A stretch of DNA of 64,000 nucleotides from JACVRW01 sp963728495. Its GTDB lineage: Bacteria; Actinomycetota; Thermoleophilia; Solirubrobacterales; Thermoleophilaceae. The position numbers and the translations under genes are program-made. Positions 1 to 8,393 of the stretch are shown piece after piece (positions within the stretch are counted from its first letter, which is position 1; each line of letters begins with the position of its first letter). The DNA is taken from the NCBI GenBank assembly GCA_963728495.1, contig CAVSKI010000010.1, positions 1-64,000 of the forward strand. Reading direction: 5' to 3'. The notes under the pieces were generated by a model. It worked only from the letters and a program-made list of their open reading frames with translations. It was not told the DNA's origin and did no database searches.

Positions 1-362
1 AGCACTCCCTCGGAGTGCCACTCGCGGTGTGGACGGGCACCCAGGGCGAGCACGAGCATGTCGTAACTGAGCGACTCACGATCCCTGGTGACCACACGGT
101 GCTGCGCGTGCACCACACGGTCGAGCGCTCCACGATGCCAGTGAGCACCGAGCTCCGCCGCCGTGTCCTCCAGGCGGAGACCTCGCCCTCGCTGGACCTC
201 GAATGGCTGCTGCGCGGACATCGAGCGATTGACGAACTTCAGCTCGGGAGCCAGGATCGTGATGTCGAGGCGATTCGGAGCGAGCGCACGCAGTGCCAGG
301 AGCGTTTCCAGCGCGGCGACGCCACCGCCCGCGATCAGCACGTGTCGACGGCCGCGGCTCAT
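1..362 (-). CDS. NAD(P)/FAD-dependent oxidoreductase, N-terminal part (runs off the left edge)
   Basis: About 120 N-terminal residues are visible, read leftward from an ATG at 362. A dinucleotide-binding motif (IAGGGVAALET) lies near residues 10-20, and YDMLVLALGARPH near residue 110 is the usual second FAD-contact segment of the pyridine-nucleotide-disulfide oxidoreductase fold. This suggests a flavoprotein of the NADH dehydrogenase II / sulfide:quinone reductase type, but the NAD-binding and C-terminal parts that would set the substrate lie outside the window. The start overlaps the stop of the upstream DUF488 gene as ATGA, so the two are probably co-transcribed. Confidence 0.75.
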   Translation of the reverse strand, partial: MSRGRRHVLIAGGGVAALETLLALRALAPNRLDITILAPELKFVNRSMSAQQPFEVQRGRGLRLEDTAAELGAHWHRGALDRVVHAQHRVVTRDRESLSYDMLVLALGARPHREWHSEGV

Positions 363-724
363 GTTCGCTGCTTCGGAAGGCCGCGGCGCAGGACCTCAGC
401 GAGGACTGCCGCGTCGTTGTGCTCGACGTCATGGGCGGAGTAGACGAGGGTCAGCGTGCCTTCGCGCGCGCGGCGCCGAAGCCCCTCGAGGTGCGGACGC
501 TGGTCTCGGAGCTCCTCGATGTAGCGTCGGCGGGACTCGTCGAAGCGACTGGGCTCGTGCCCGAACCACTGCCTTAGGGACGTGCTCGGCGCGAGCCCCT
601 TGTCCCAGTCGTCGAGCCTGGCCTGCCGGCGCGAGAGCCCACGCGGCCACAGCCGGTCGATCAGCACGCGATGTCCGTCTGCGGGTGCCGCAGGCTCATA
701 AGCGCGCTTCAAACGGACGTCCAT
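359..724 (-). CDS. DUF488 family protein (YeaO-like)
   Basis: A 121-residue protein. The N-terminus carries the family signature (RLKRAYEP, then VLIDRLWPRG around residues 20-30), followed by the WDKGLAPS and LRQWFGHEP segments and a C-terminal LTLVYSAHDVEHNDA stretch, all typical of DUF488. The biochemical role of the family is unknown. I chose the ATG at 724 rather than an upstream start at 763 because homology begins right after it. It overlaps the downstream flavoprotein by 4 nt and is divergent from folE, sharing a 93-bp promoter region. Confidence 0.85.
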   Translation of the reverse strand: MDVRLKRAYEPAAPADGHRVLIDRLWPRGLSRRQARLDDWDKGLAPSTSLRQWFGHEPSRFDESRRRYIEELRDQRPHLEGLRRRAREGTLTLVYSAHDVEHNDAAVLAEVLRRGLPKQRT

Positions 725-817
725 ATTGTACGTACGCGTCAGTCCGGTTCGCGCTCTTACCACTCGCGATCAAAAAGCCGTCGGTAAGAACTGCCTGGCC
801 CGGCGCGCAAACGCCAT

Positions 818-1453
818 ATGAGCCTCAATGATCAGCGCATCTCCGCGCTTGCGTTGGCCGAGCCACGCCGTGCCGACGTCACGGCCCGCCAGATCGACCA
901 CGAGGCACTCGAGCGCGCGGCGCGCGACCTTCTGCGCGCGCTCGGCACCGATGTGGACGCCGAGGCTCTCGAGGAGACGCCTCGCCGCGTCGCCGACGCC
1001 TATGCCGAGCTGCTCACGCCGCAGCCATTCCGGGCGACCACGTTTCCCAACGACGAGGGGTACGACGAGCTGATCGTCGCGCGTGCAATCCCGTTCCACT
1101 CGCTCTGCATGCACCACCTGCTCCCGTTCCAGGGGGTGGCTCACGTCGGCTATCTGCCGGGCGAGCGGATCATCGGGCTCAGCAAGCTCGGCCGCGTCGT
1201 CGAGTTCTTCAGCCGCGATCTCCAGATCCAGGAACGGTTGACGACCCAGGTCGCGGACTGGCTTCAGCAAGAGCTTGAGCCGAAGGGCGTCGGTGTCGTG
1301 CTCGAGGCCGAGCACATGTGCATGTCGCTGCGCGGCGTGCAGAAGCTCGGCGCCACGACCCTCACATCGGCGCTGCGCGGTCTTGTTCGCGACGACGCTC
1401 GCACCCGCCAGGAGTTCCTGGCCCTGACGAAGAGAGGTTCTCATGAGCAGTGA
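818..1453 (+). CDS. folE: GTP cyclohydrolase I
   Basis: A 211-residue enzyme that converts GTP to dihydroneopterin triphosphate, the first step of tetrahydrofolate and pterin synthesis. The zinc ligands are in place: Cys97 and His100 in SLCMHHLLPF, and Cys168 in EAEHMCMSLRG. The usual CEHH motif reads CMHH here, a Glu-to-Met change beside the metal site. Core segments GYLPGERIIGLSKLGRVVEFF (split by eye) and the C-terminal half match the family. The last 11 nt overlap the following ferredoxin reductase gene. Placement in a redox/stress operon rather than among folate genes suggests a second, condition-specific copy; that is inference. Confidence 0.93.
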   Translation: MSLNDQRISALALAEPRRADVTARQIDHEALERAARDLLRALGTDVDAEALEETPRRVADAYAELLTPQPFRATTFPNDEGYDELIVARAIPFHSLCMHHLLPFQGVAHVGYLPGERIIGLSKLGRVVEFFSRDLQIQERLTTQVADWLQQELEPKGVGVVLEAEHMCMSLRGVQKLGATTLTSALRGLVRDDARTRQEFLALTKRGSHEQ

Positions 1454-2687
1454 CCAGACGCACGTGATCGTTGGCGCGAGCCTCGCAGGCGCCAAGGCTG
1501 CCGAGACGCTCCGCGACGAGGGCTTCGACGGGCGCGTCGTTCTGGTGGGCGCGGAGGAGGAGCGCCCCTACGAGCGACCGCCGCTGTCGAAGGACTACCT
1601 GCGCGGCGAGGTGGGGCGCGAGAAGGTGTACGTGCACGACGAGGGCTTCTATGCCGAGCATGAGATCGAGCTGCGCCTGGGGCGCACTGCGGTGGGCCTC
1701 GACACGGCGAGCACCCGGCTGGAGCTCGACGACGGCGAGCAGCTCTCCTACCACCGCCTTCTCCTGACCACCGGCGCCGAGCCGCGACGGCTTCCGGTGC
1801 CGGGCGCGGAGCTCGACGGGATCTTCTACCTGCGCAGCGTCCGGGACTCCGACGCCCTGCGCGCGCGGCTAGATCGTGGCGGCGCGGTGGTCGTGGTCGG
1901 GGCCGGCTGGATCGGCGCCGAGGTTGCCGCCTCCGCCCGGCAGCGGGGCCTCGACGTGACTGTCATCGAGCCCGCCTCGGTACCGCTGGAGCGCGTGCTG
2001 GGCGCCGAGATCGGGGCCATCTACCGCGACATCCATGCCGATCACGGCGTGCGGATGCTGATGGGCACGGGCGTCGCGGACTTCGAGGGGAATGGCGCGG
2101 TCGAGCGTGTGCGCACCGACGACGGGCGCGCGGTCGACTGCGACTTCGTCGTCGTCGGGGTCGGCGTTCAGCCGCGCACCGCGCTGGCGGCCGATGCCGG
2201 TCTCGCCATCAGCAACGGCATCCTCGTCGATGCGCGGCTTCGGGCCAGCGCGCCGGGCGTGTTCGCCGCGGGGGACGTGGCCAATGCGCAGCATCCCTTC
2301 TACGGCGAGCCGATCCGGGTCGAGCACTGGGCCAACGCGCTAAACCAGGCACCGGCCGCGGCCCGCAGCATGCTCGGCCAGCCGGCTCTCTACGAACGCC
2401 TGCCCTACTTCTTCTCCGACCAGTACGACGTCGGCATGGAGTACTCCGGCTTCGCCCGCGGGTACGACCGGGTCGTCGTCCGCGGCGATCCCGCGGCGCG
2501 CGAGTTCGTCGCCTTCTGGCTCTTCGAGGATCGCGTCATGGCGGGCATGAACGTGAACGTGTGGGACGTGGCCGAGCCCATCAAGCAGCTCATAGAAGAG
2601 CGCGTGGCGGTCGACGATCGCGCCCTGGCTGACGTGGACGTGCCGCTCGACCGGCTCGCCAGCACGACGCGGGGACGCGCCGTATGA
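1443..2687 (+). CDS. FAD-dependent ferredoxin/rubredoxin reductase family protein
   Basis: A 414-residue flavoprotein of the putidaredoxin-reductase type, moving electrons from NAD(P)H to a small iron-sulfur partner. The FAD Rossmann motif is IVGASLAGAKAAETL (residues 9-23), the NAD motif VVGAGWIGAEVAA (151-163), and the second FAD motif GVFAAGDVA (272-280). The C-terminal ~90 residues (YFFSDQYDVGMEY onward) form the reductase C-terminal domain. It overlaps folE by 11 nt and the transaldolase gene by 4 nt (ATGA), so all three form one operon. The partner ferredoxin is not adjacent. Confidence 0.92.
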   Translation: MSSDQTHVIVGASLAGAKAAETLRDEGFDGRVVLVGAEEERPYERPPLSKDYLRGEVGREKVYVHDEGFYAEHEIELRLGRTAVGLDTASTRLELDDGEQLSYHRLLLTTGAEPRRLPVPGAELDGIFYLRSVRDSDALRARLDRGGAVVVVGAGWIGAEVAASARQRGLDVTVIEPASVPLERVLGAEIGAIYRDIHADHGVRMLMGTGVADFEGNGAVERVRTDDGRAVDCDFVVVGVGVQPRTALAADAGLAISNGILVDARLRASAPGVFAAGDVANAQHPFYGEPIRVEHWANALNQAPAAARSMLGQPALYERLPYFFSDQYDVGMEYSGFARGYDRVVVRGDPAAREFVAFWLFEDRVMAGMNVNVWDVAEPIKQLIEERVAVDDRALADVDVPLDRLASTTRGRAV

Positions 2688-3787
2688 ATCGCCTCCAAGC
2701 TCTCCACGACGCCGGTGTCTCGATCTGGCTCGACACGCTCTCGCGAGAGCTGCTGGACGGCGGCGAGTTCGCGCGGCTGATCTCGGACTGCGCCGTCACG
2801 GGGGCGACCTCGAACCCGACGATCTTCGCGAAGGCGATCACCGCCTCCGAGAGCTACGACGACCAGTTGCGCGCCGCCGTCGCGAAGGGAACGGACGACC
2901 CGCAGGAGCTGTTCTTCGCCCTCGCGCTCGACGACATCCGGCGGGCAGCCGACATGCTGCGCGCCGCCTACGACGAGAGCTACGACCGCGACGGGTTCAT
3001 CTCCTTCGAGTGCACCCCCGACCTCGCGGACGACACCCAGGCGACGATCGACCAGGCGCTCATGCTGTGCGGGCGCATCGACCGGCCGAACGTGATGATC
3101 AAGGTGCCCGCCACCGAGGCGGGGATTCCGGCGATCGAGGAGCTCACGGCCCGCGGGGTCAACGTGAACATCACGCTGCTGTTCTCGCTTGCACGCTACG
3201 GGCAGGTAATCGACGCCTACCTCGCCGGCCTCGAGCGGCGCGTCACGGCCGGCGAGCGCATCGATGCGATCTCGTCTGTGGCCTCGTTTTTCGTGTCGCG
3301 TGTGGACGCCAAGGCCGATCCGCTGCTGCCCTCCGGGTCCGATCTGCGCGGCCGCGTCGCGATCGCCAACGCCCACCGCGCCTACGCGCGCTTCCGCGAA
3401 CGCTTCGCTGACGATCGCTGGCTCGCGCTTCGCGAAGCGGGCGCCCGCCCGCAGCGACCTCTGTGGGCGAGCACGGGCACCAAGGACCCCGGCTACTCCG
3501 ACGTGCTCTACGTCGAGGAGCTGATCGCCCCGGAGGTCATCAACACGATGCCGGAGGCCACCCTGCGCGCCTTCGCCGACCACGGCAACGTGGGCCGCGC
3601 GCCCAGCGTCGATGCGGAGGCGGCCGCGGACACGCTCGTCCGGGCCGGCGCGGCGGGAATCGATCTCGAAGCCATCACGGCGGCACTGGAACGCGAGGGC
3701 GTGCGCTTGTTCTGCGACTCCTACCAGCAGCTGCTCGACTGCATCGAGGCAAAGAAGGCGCGGATCGCCATGGCGAATGCAGGGTGA
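2684..3787 (+). CDS. tal: Transaldolase
   Basis: A 367-residue enzyme of the non-oxidative pentose phosphate pathway that moves a dihydroxyacetone unit between sugar phosphates. The substrate-binding TSNPTIF motif is at residues 42-48, and the Schiff-base lysine lies in RPNVMIKVPAT (Lys140). The length and the C-terminal SYQQLLDCIEAKKA region match the actinobacterial long form. The gene starts in an ATGA overlap with the ferredoxin reductase gene. Its stop overlaps the GTG start of the next gene, which is tight translational coupling. Confidence 0.95.
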   Translation: MNRLQALHDAGVSIWLDTLSRELLDGGEFARLISDCAVTGATSNPTIFAKAITASESYDDQLRAAVAKGTDDPQELFFALALDDIRRAADMLRAAYDESYDRDGFISFECTPDLADDTQATIDQALMLCGRIDRPNVMIKVPATEAGIPAIEELTARGVNVNITLLFSLARYGQVIDAYLAGLERRVTAGERIDAISSVASFFVSRVDAKADPLLPSGSDLRGRVAIANAHRAYARFRERFADDRWLALREAGARPQRPLWASTGTKDPGYSDVLYVEELIAPEVINTMPEATLRAFADHGNVGRAPSVDAEAAADTLVRAGAAGIDLEAITAALEREGVRLFCDSYQQLLDCIEAKKARIAMANAG

Positions 3788-4245
3788 TACCCATTGCCCT
3801 GGTGCCTGCTGGCGTCGACGATGGGTGGGTGGTTCGACAGGACATCAGCCGACCGAGCGATCGACCGATGCTCGCCGCGCGGGCAACGCTTGATCGCGTG
3901 CTGCAACTGCTGGAACGACGCAAGCTCTCCGCCACTGAGCTGCGTGTGCTGCTCGCGCTTCTCGATCGGGGAGCGTGCCTGGCCGATCTCGCTGAGACGC
4001 TCGACCAGCGGCCCGATGAGATCACCCGCGCGAGTCGGAGCCTCTCCATGCGAGGGCTGATTCGCTGGCATCACGTCGGCAGGCGCAAGCAAACGCGAGT
4101 CGAAATAACCAGCTCCGGGCTGACGACGGTGCGCGCGTTGCTCACCGCGGCCGGCGCGACCTCCGCTGCCACTGACAGACGTGAGGCTGCAGCTGGCGCG
4201 CCCCAGAGCATCCGCTCGCGGACGCCGACGGCGGTCGCGGCGTAG
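3784..4245 (+). CDS. MarR-like winged-helix transcriptional regulator
   Basis: A 153-residue predicted DNA-binding protein. Residues ~28-115 look like a MarR-type winged helix: a first helix (LAARATLDRVLQLLERRKLS), helix-turn-helix segment LADLAETLDQRPDEITRASRSLSMRGL, and a wing (HHVGRRKQTRVEITSSG). The start is taken as GTG at 3784, which overlaps the transaldolase stop as GTGA. An internal ATG at 3868 is also possible and would still keep the DNA-binding core. The last ~30 residues are low-complexity. It may regulate its own operon; no operator was recognised. Confidence 0.65.
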   Translation: MIPIALVPAGVDDGWVVRQDISRPSDRPMLAARATLDRVLQLLERRKLSATELRVLLALLDRGACLADLAETLDQRPDEITRASRSLSMRGLIRWHHVGRRKQTRVEITSSGLTTVRALLTAAGATSAATDRREAAAGAPQSIRSRTPTAVAA

Positions 4246-4483
4246 GCGCGTCTGACAGCTTGGGGGCCCCGAAGGAGCCGACACTGGCAAAAGGATGTGC
4301 CGATCCGCGGGACCGTCCGTAGGTCGCACCGAGGATGAAGCGTGATGTGGCCAGCGGGAAGCCAGCTCGTGACCGCTTGCCTTGACGAAGGGCCGCTCGG
4401 CAGGGCCGCACTTGTCCGCCCGCGGTCGGCGACGCACGCCGCGGTGTCCGAGCGGGCGCGCGCTCCCGATGCGGCACGCTCTG

Positions 4484-4920
4484 GTCCGCGCCCGAAACCA
4501 CCGCAACAGGCATGTGCGACTCGGTGAGGATGGTCGCGGCAAGACGGCCCTCGCCGTCCACCTCGCCGTTGGCGGGTGCCCCTACCAGAAGCGCCCCCTC
4601 GCTCTCCGCGAGGGAGCAGGTCGCGCGGCGGGATCTCCTGACTCGACGACAGTCTTGACGGGGGCTTCGAAACAGCGGAGCGCGCGCCACATGCGCCCAC
4701 TGGACGGACCTGGGAGGCGGGCATGGGCCGCAGCGCCATTTCCGCGCGGCGCAGCGACGTGGACTAGTTCGAGCCTTTCGTTCAAGGCGAGGGCCAGGCG
4801 GGCGGCGGCTCGAGCGATGGGCGCCGAGCTCTCCGTGCCGCCTACTCCGCAGATGACGGGCCCACTAAGGGCTGGCCGTGCCGTGCGCGAGGGGAACGGC
4901 AAGGACGGGACACGGGGCAT
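4484..4920 (-). pseudogene. Universal stress protein, frameshifted
   Basis: Two minus-strand reading frames together spell a USP. Residues after the ATG at 4920 give VICGVGGTESSAPIARAAARL and LELVHVA, the first strand and helix of a USP, and run to VKTVVESGDPA. The sequence then shifts frame near 4620-4640 and continues as LAESEGALLVGAPANGE and SHMPVAVVSGAD, the C-terminal half. A single ORF cannot encode both. Downstream coding in the second frame continues without recognisable homology. This is either a decayed gene or a base-calling indel. The rest of 4246-5073 holds nothing else I recognise. Confidence 0.6.
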
Positions 4921-5073
4921 CAGCCGCGGCCGCCACGCAGGCGGCCGCCGCCGCCGCGTAGCGGCCGCCACGAGATGGGTGTCCGCTCGGGGCCAGATCG
5001 GTGCTCAGACCCATAGGCCCGGCGGCGCTTCGAGGGCACGATTGCTAGTACAACCCGACCCATAGGAGGCGTC

Positions 5074-5577
5074 ATGCCAAGCGGCATCGTCCCCGTTCCC
5101 GAATTCCACCAGACACCGAGCCGCAGCGGTCTAAGCCTTGCGGTTCGCGCATGGACGCGCCTGCGGCGGGACCGCCTGGACCGGGAGCTCGCCCTCGGCG
5201 CGGACCCCGCCGCGAGCGCATCACTCGGCGACCGGGCGGCCCAGCTCCAGTCGCGCGGCGAGCGCGCCCGGCTCGCCAAAGCGCTTGTGGAGACACTCGG
5301 CGACGCCCGTAGGGGCGAGCCGGTCACGATCAGAGTTCGACCGCAGCGGGCCGTGGTGCGCGACTCTGCCGATGACCTGTGGGGGCTTGTGCTGCGGCTT
5401 CGAGACGACCGGTCGATCGACGTCCGCGGCGCAGCGATGACGGCGCGGCTCGTGAGCGACAGGGCGGGCCCTCTGCGCCGCCCCGGCGACGTCGATCTGC
5501 ACGATGCCATCCGCGCCGCCCACACGGCCCTGGACACCCCGGCGCAGAGCGCGCACGAGCTGGCGACGGCTGCCTGA
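5074..5577 (+). CDS. Hypothetical protein (family with a second, decayed copy at 8941-9300)
   Basis: A 167-residue protein of unknown function. A strong ribosome-binding site (AGGAGG) lies 5 nt before the ATG. The sequence has an Arg-rich helical N-terminus with LDRELALGADP (~residues 34-44), a central helix, and a C-terminal half with strand-helix repeats (DDLWGLVLRLRDD; ARLVSDRAGPL). A diverged relative lies on the minus strand at 8941-9300 and shares the LDREL-x-x-GADP motif and the C-terminal layout, showing this is a genuine family that has duplicated in this block. No membrane segment or catalytic motif is visible. Confidence 0.7.
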   Translation: MPSGIVPVPEFHQTPSRSGLSLAVRAWTRLRRDRLDRELALGADPAASASLGDRAAQLQSRGERARLAKALVETLGDARRGEPVTIRVRPQRAVVRDSADDLWGLVLRLRDDRSIDVRGAAMTARLVSDRAGPLRRPGDVDLHDAIRAAHTALDTPAQSAHELATAA

Positions 5578-5692
5578 GGAGCTCGGGCGCGACGGCGGCC
5601 GCAGAGGCGGTTTGTGCTTCCGCGGCGCCCTGCGCGCGGTAGTTCGACTCATCACCACGTAAGAAAGGCTCACCCGCCAGCGCTAAGTAGGC

Positions 5693-5962
5693 GTGGACCT
5701 CAGGACCGACGGACAGTGGGGAAAGGGCGGACAAGCGCGAGGCGAAGGCCAGGCGGCTGACGGTCGCGAAGTGGCGAACGCGGTTGCTTGGCGCCGCGCG
5801 CGGCTGCGCAAGGCCGGCTTCGACACAGGGCTGACCGAGCAGCTCTCTCGTGAGCGCGGTGTGGACCTGCACGCGCTGATCGGCCTGGTTGAGCGCGGTT
5901 GCCCGCCGCCGCTCGCGGCCCGAATCCTCGCCCCGCTCGACCATGAGAGGCGCCGGTGTTGA
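5693..5962 (+). CDS. Small hypothetical protein
   Basis: An 89-residue product if read from GTG at 5693; an in-frame GTG at 5771 would give 63 residues covering only the well-ordered part. The C-terminal ~55 residues (AWRRARLRKAGFD, then a Glu/Leu-rich helix and LHALIGLVERGCPPPLAARILAPL) look like a real small helical protein, whereas the first 26 codons are glycine/glutamine-rich and may be untranslated. It ends 32 nt before the sigma-factor gene. No function can be assigned. Confidence 0.5.
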   Translation: MDLRTDGQWGKGGQARGEGQAADGREVANAVAWRRARLRKAGFDTGLTEQLSRERGVDLHALIGLVERGCPPPLAARILAPLDHERRRC

Positions 5963-5994
5963 GCCCCGCATCGACTGTTAGCCTCGGCGCGGGC

Positions 5995-6651
5995 ATGAGT
6001 TCGCGCCTTCCCATCAGCGCCGCGGTCAGCGAGCCGGGCCGCGCGGAGGCCGACTCGCAGGCTTGGCTCGACGCTCTGCGTCTCGCCGGATCGGAGCGGG
6101 ACGAGGCCGTCGGGCGTCTTCATGAGCTGCTGCTGCGGGCCACGCGCTTCGAGGTGTCGCGCCGTCGCGACGCGCTGTCCCACGTTCGGGGCCAGGAGCT
6201 CGACGACCTTGCCATGCAGGCCGCGGACGACGCGCTGGTGGCCGTGCTCGCGAAGCTCGACGACTTTCGCGGCGCGAGCCGCTTCACGACGTGGGCGTAC
6301 AAGTTCGGCCTGCTCGAGGCCGGCGTCCGTCTGCGCCGACGCGCCTGGCAGGAGCGCGAGGTCGTGCTCGAGCCGGAGGTCTGGCCGCTGATGGCCGACG
6401 CCGGCCAGAGTCCCGAGGGGCAGGCCGAAACCAGCGAGCTCATGGCTGCGATCACGGCCTCGATCGACGGCTGTTTAACGGGACACCAGCGCGAGGTTCT
6501 CGTTGCGCTCGCGCTTAACGGCGTGCCGCTCGACGTGCTGGCCGACCGGCTGGGCACGACGCGCGGCGCTCTGTACAAGACAGTGCACGACGCGCGGCGC
6601 AAACTGCGCGCCGACCTGGCGAAGAGGGGCTTTACGCTCGACTCGATCTAG
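5995..6651 (+). CDS. RNA polymerase sigma factor, ECF/sigma-70 family
   Basis: A 218-residue group IV sigma factor that would direct RNA polymerase to a stress regulon. Region 2 is seen in LDDLAMQAADDALVAVL and DDFRGASRFTTWAYKFGL (~residues 60-105). Region 4 with its helix-turn-helix is LTGHQREVLVALALNGVPL and VLADRLGTTRGALYKTVHDARR (~165-205). The ATG at 5995 was preferred to 5956 because the extra 13 residues have no family match. The next gene, 11 nt downstream, encodes a zinc-binding anti-sigma-like protein, so the two probably form a regulated pair. Confidence 0.88.
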   Translation: MSSRLPISAAVSEPGRAEADSQAWLDALRLAGSERDEAVGRLHELLLRATRFEVSRRRDALSHVRGQELDDLAMQAADDALVAVLAKLDDFRGASRFTTWAYKFGLLEAGVRLRRRAWQEREVVLEPEVWPLMADAGQSPEGQAETSELMAAITASIDGCLTGHQREVLVALALNGVPLDVLADRLGTTRGALYKTVHDARRKLRADLAKRGFTLDSI

Positions 6652-6662
6652 CGGAGACGATC

Positions 6663-6899
6663 ATGGATAGGCCGACATACGACAACACGCTCAAGCGGCT
6701 CCTCGGCCCGGCCGAGCCGGAGCTTCTCTGCGATGAGTGCTTCGAGAAGCTCGACGAGTACGTCGAGCTGAAGCTCCGGAACGAGCCGGCCGACGAGCGC
6801 ATCCCCGGGATGCGCGCCCACCTCGAGGGCTGTCCCGCCTGCCACGAGGACTACGACAGCCTGCGCGAACTCGTTCAGAGCGACGACTCGCGCGCCTAG
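6663..6899 (+). CDS. Zinc-binding anti-sigma factor-like protein
   Basis: A 78-residue soluble protein. It has CDEC at residues 23-26 and an H-x3-C-x2-C zinc motif (His53, Cys57, Cys60 in MRAHLEGCPACHEDY), the pattern of zf-HC2 ZAS-type anti-sigma factors. No transmembrane helix follows, so it would act in the cytoplasm, possibly releasing sigma on oxidation of the cysteines. It starts 11 nt after the sigma-factor stop in the same operon, which supports a sigma/anti-sigma pairing. Confidence 0.8.
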   Translation: MDRPTYDNTLKRLLGPAEPELLCDECFEKLDEYVELKLRNEPADERIPGMRAHLEGCPACHEDYDSLRELVQSDDSRA

Positions 6900-6998
6900 G
6901 CGGCACCCAAACTGCTGACGCGCGGTCGCGACAGCCCCAAGTAAGAAGTCCCAGCGCGGGGGCGCCAATCCGGGTGACGACTACCACCGGAGACGACC

Positions 6999-7481
6999 GT
7001 GGACTTCCCAAAGCATCCAAGCCGAACCGAGCTGTCCCGCTCGCTTGTCGCCGCGGACACCGGCATCGATCCGCACCGGCTGGTGACACTCTGCTGCGAG
7101 CATGCGGGAAACGATCCGCTCAGCGTCTCGCTGGTGATCCCGATAGAAGACGAGTCGCGCCCGTGGTCGGAGAGCGCCGCTTCCGCCGAGCGTCTGCTGC
7201 ATAACGCAGACCTGCTCCTGGGCGCAGCCGGAGTCCACCTCGAAGAGGTGGTCGTCACCGACGGAGCCGGCGAAGAGCTTGGTGAGCTCGTACGGTCCGG
7301 TGGGTTCGACGCCCTGCTCATCTGCGCGGGAGACGAGCCGACGTCATTGGCCGTGCTGCCGCTCGCCGCCCGGCTTGCTCGCGCACAAGGTCTGGCGGTG
7401 CTGGAGGACTCTGACCCGCCCGGTCGCACAGGATGGCTGCGACGCGTCGTCGGATCATTTAGGCACTGGCCGAGCCTCTAG
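6999..7481 (+). CDS. USP-like alpha/beta protein
   Basis: A 160-residue protein read from GTG at 6999. The pattern of a buried strand (LSVSLVIPI), a long helix (SASAERLLHNADLLL), a second strand (HLEEVVVTDGAGEEL) and FDALLICAGDEPTS followed by LPLAARLARAQGLAVLE resembles the universal stress protein / Rossmann-like fold. The ATP-binding G-x2-G-x9-G motif is absent, so nucleotide binding is doubtful. A role in the stress block is plausible but unproven. Confidence 0.6.
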   Translation: MDFPKHPSRTELSRSLVAADTGIDPHRLVTLCCEHAGNDPLSVSLVIPIEDESRPWSESAASAERLLHNADLLLGAAGVHLEEVVVTDGAGEELGELVRSGGFDALLICAGDEPTSLAVLPLAARLARAQGLAVLEDSDPPGRTGWLRRVVGSFRHWPSL

Positions 7482-7813
7482 AGGAGTGTCCGATGGAGTG
7501 CATGGCGGTGCCGATCGGCGGCGGGTCGCGGAGCGACATTCGAACGTAGTCGTGGCCCATTGGACCGCCGACGCGGAGGCCGTTCTGGCGGTGTGTGTCG
7601 AGCGTAAGGAGCTGTCGGGTGGTGCGATCGGGCTGCTCGCTCCAAGCCGGGCCGCAATGCGAGGTAAGTTTGGCGCCCCTGGGGGCGCTAAGTCGGTATG
7701 GCTGTTCTTTTTGTCGCCTCCGATGTCTCGCTCTGCACGGCCGCTTCAGGCCTGCACACCCGCGAGCGGAGTCGCAGCCATCAGCAGGCAAACGTCTCCC
7801 AAGGAGGAGCACC
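7482..7813. other. Intergenic region with no convincing gene
   Basis: These 332 bases between the USP-like gene and doxX contain only short or overlapping frames without homology I recognise. They hold one strong hairpin (see 7673-7688) and, at 7801-7809, the ribosome-binding site of the DoxX gene. A promoter for doxX is expected here but no clear -35/-10 pair stands out. Confidence 0.5.
7673..7688 (+). terminator. Stem-loop, possible terminator
   Basis: GCGCCCC at 7673-7679 pairs with GGGGCGC at 7682-7688, and a T-rich stretch (TTCTTTTTG) follows about 17 nt later. The distance to the T-run is longer than in a classical intrinsic terminator, so this could be an attenuating hairpin in the doxX leader instead. 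Confidence 0.35.
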
Positions 7814-8275
7814 ATGAGCAACGCCATCGCCGCGACTCTGCGGCCGATTCCAATTCCGGAGCGGCAGGTGCTGCGCAGCGACCCGGCCGCGCAGGCCTTC
7901 ATGCTGCTGCGCATCGCGTTCGTAGTCGCGCCGATTCTTTTCGGGCTTGACAAGTTCGCCGAGGTCATGATCAGCGACTGGCCGAAGTACCTGGCAACCG
8001 AGTTCAACGACATCATCCCCGGCAGCGCGCAGGATGCCATGTACATGGTCGGCGGAATCGAGATCCTGGCCGGTCTTGTGGTGGCCATCTCACCGCGCTT
8101 CGGCAGCCTGTTGGTGGCCGGTTGGCTCGGCGGAATCATCGTCAGCCTGCTGCTGGTCGGCGGCTACGCGGATATCGCGCTTCGCGACTTCGGTCTGCTG
8201 CTCGCCGCGCTGACCCTGTTCCGGCTCGCAAGCGCCTATTCCGGCCGCGCACCCAACGTCGATCACGTCCGGTAG
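7814..8275 (+). CDS. DoxX-like membrane protein
   Basis: A 153-residue integral membrane protein with about four hydrophobic segments (AFMLLRIAFVVAPILFGLDK; AMYMVGGIEILAGLVVAI; LLVAGWLGGIIVSLLLVGGY; DFGLLLAALTLFRLASAY), the layout of the DoxX/DoxD family linked to redox and thiol homeostasis at the membrane. AAGGAGGAG lies 5 nt before the ATG at 7814, which fixes the start. It is followed by a strong hairpin, so it is probably transcribed alone. Confidence 0.85.
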   Translation: MSNAIAATLRPIPIPERQVLRSDPAAQAFMLLRIAFVVAPILFGLDKFAEVMISDWPKYLATEFNDIIPGSAQDAMYMVGGIEILAGLVVAISPRFGSLLVAGWLGGIIVSLLLVGGYADIALRDFGLLLAALTLFRLASAYSGRAPNVDHVR

Positions 8276-8291
8276 GGCAAACGTGCGCAAC

Positions 8292-8323
8292 GAGCTCAGC
8301 CGGCCACCGGGTCGGCTGAGCTC
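8292..8323 (+). terminator. Strong hairpin after the DoxX gene
   Basis: An 11-bp perfect inverted repeat: GAGCTCAGCCG (8292-8302) and CGGCTGAGCTC (8313-8323) with a 10-nt loop. A second, smaller inverted repeat (GAGGGC/GCCCTC) follows near 8338-8355. There is no T-tract, so termination would be of the GC-rich, U-poor actinobacterial kind. It separates doxX from the cupin gene. Confidence 0.6.
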
Positions 8324-8393
8324 TGGGTACCGACTCCGAGGGCGGCTAGCCCTCCGAGCTCGGGATTTGCACCTGCCAATAGTGTCGACGTCG

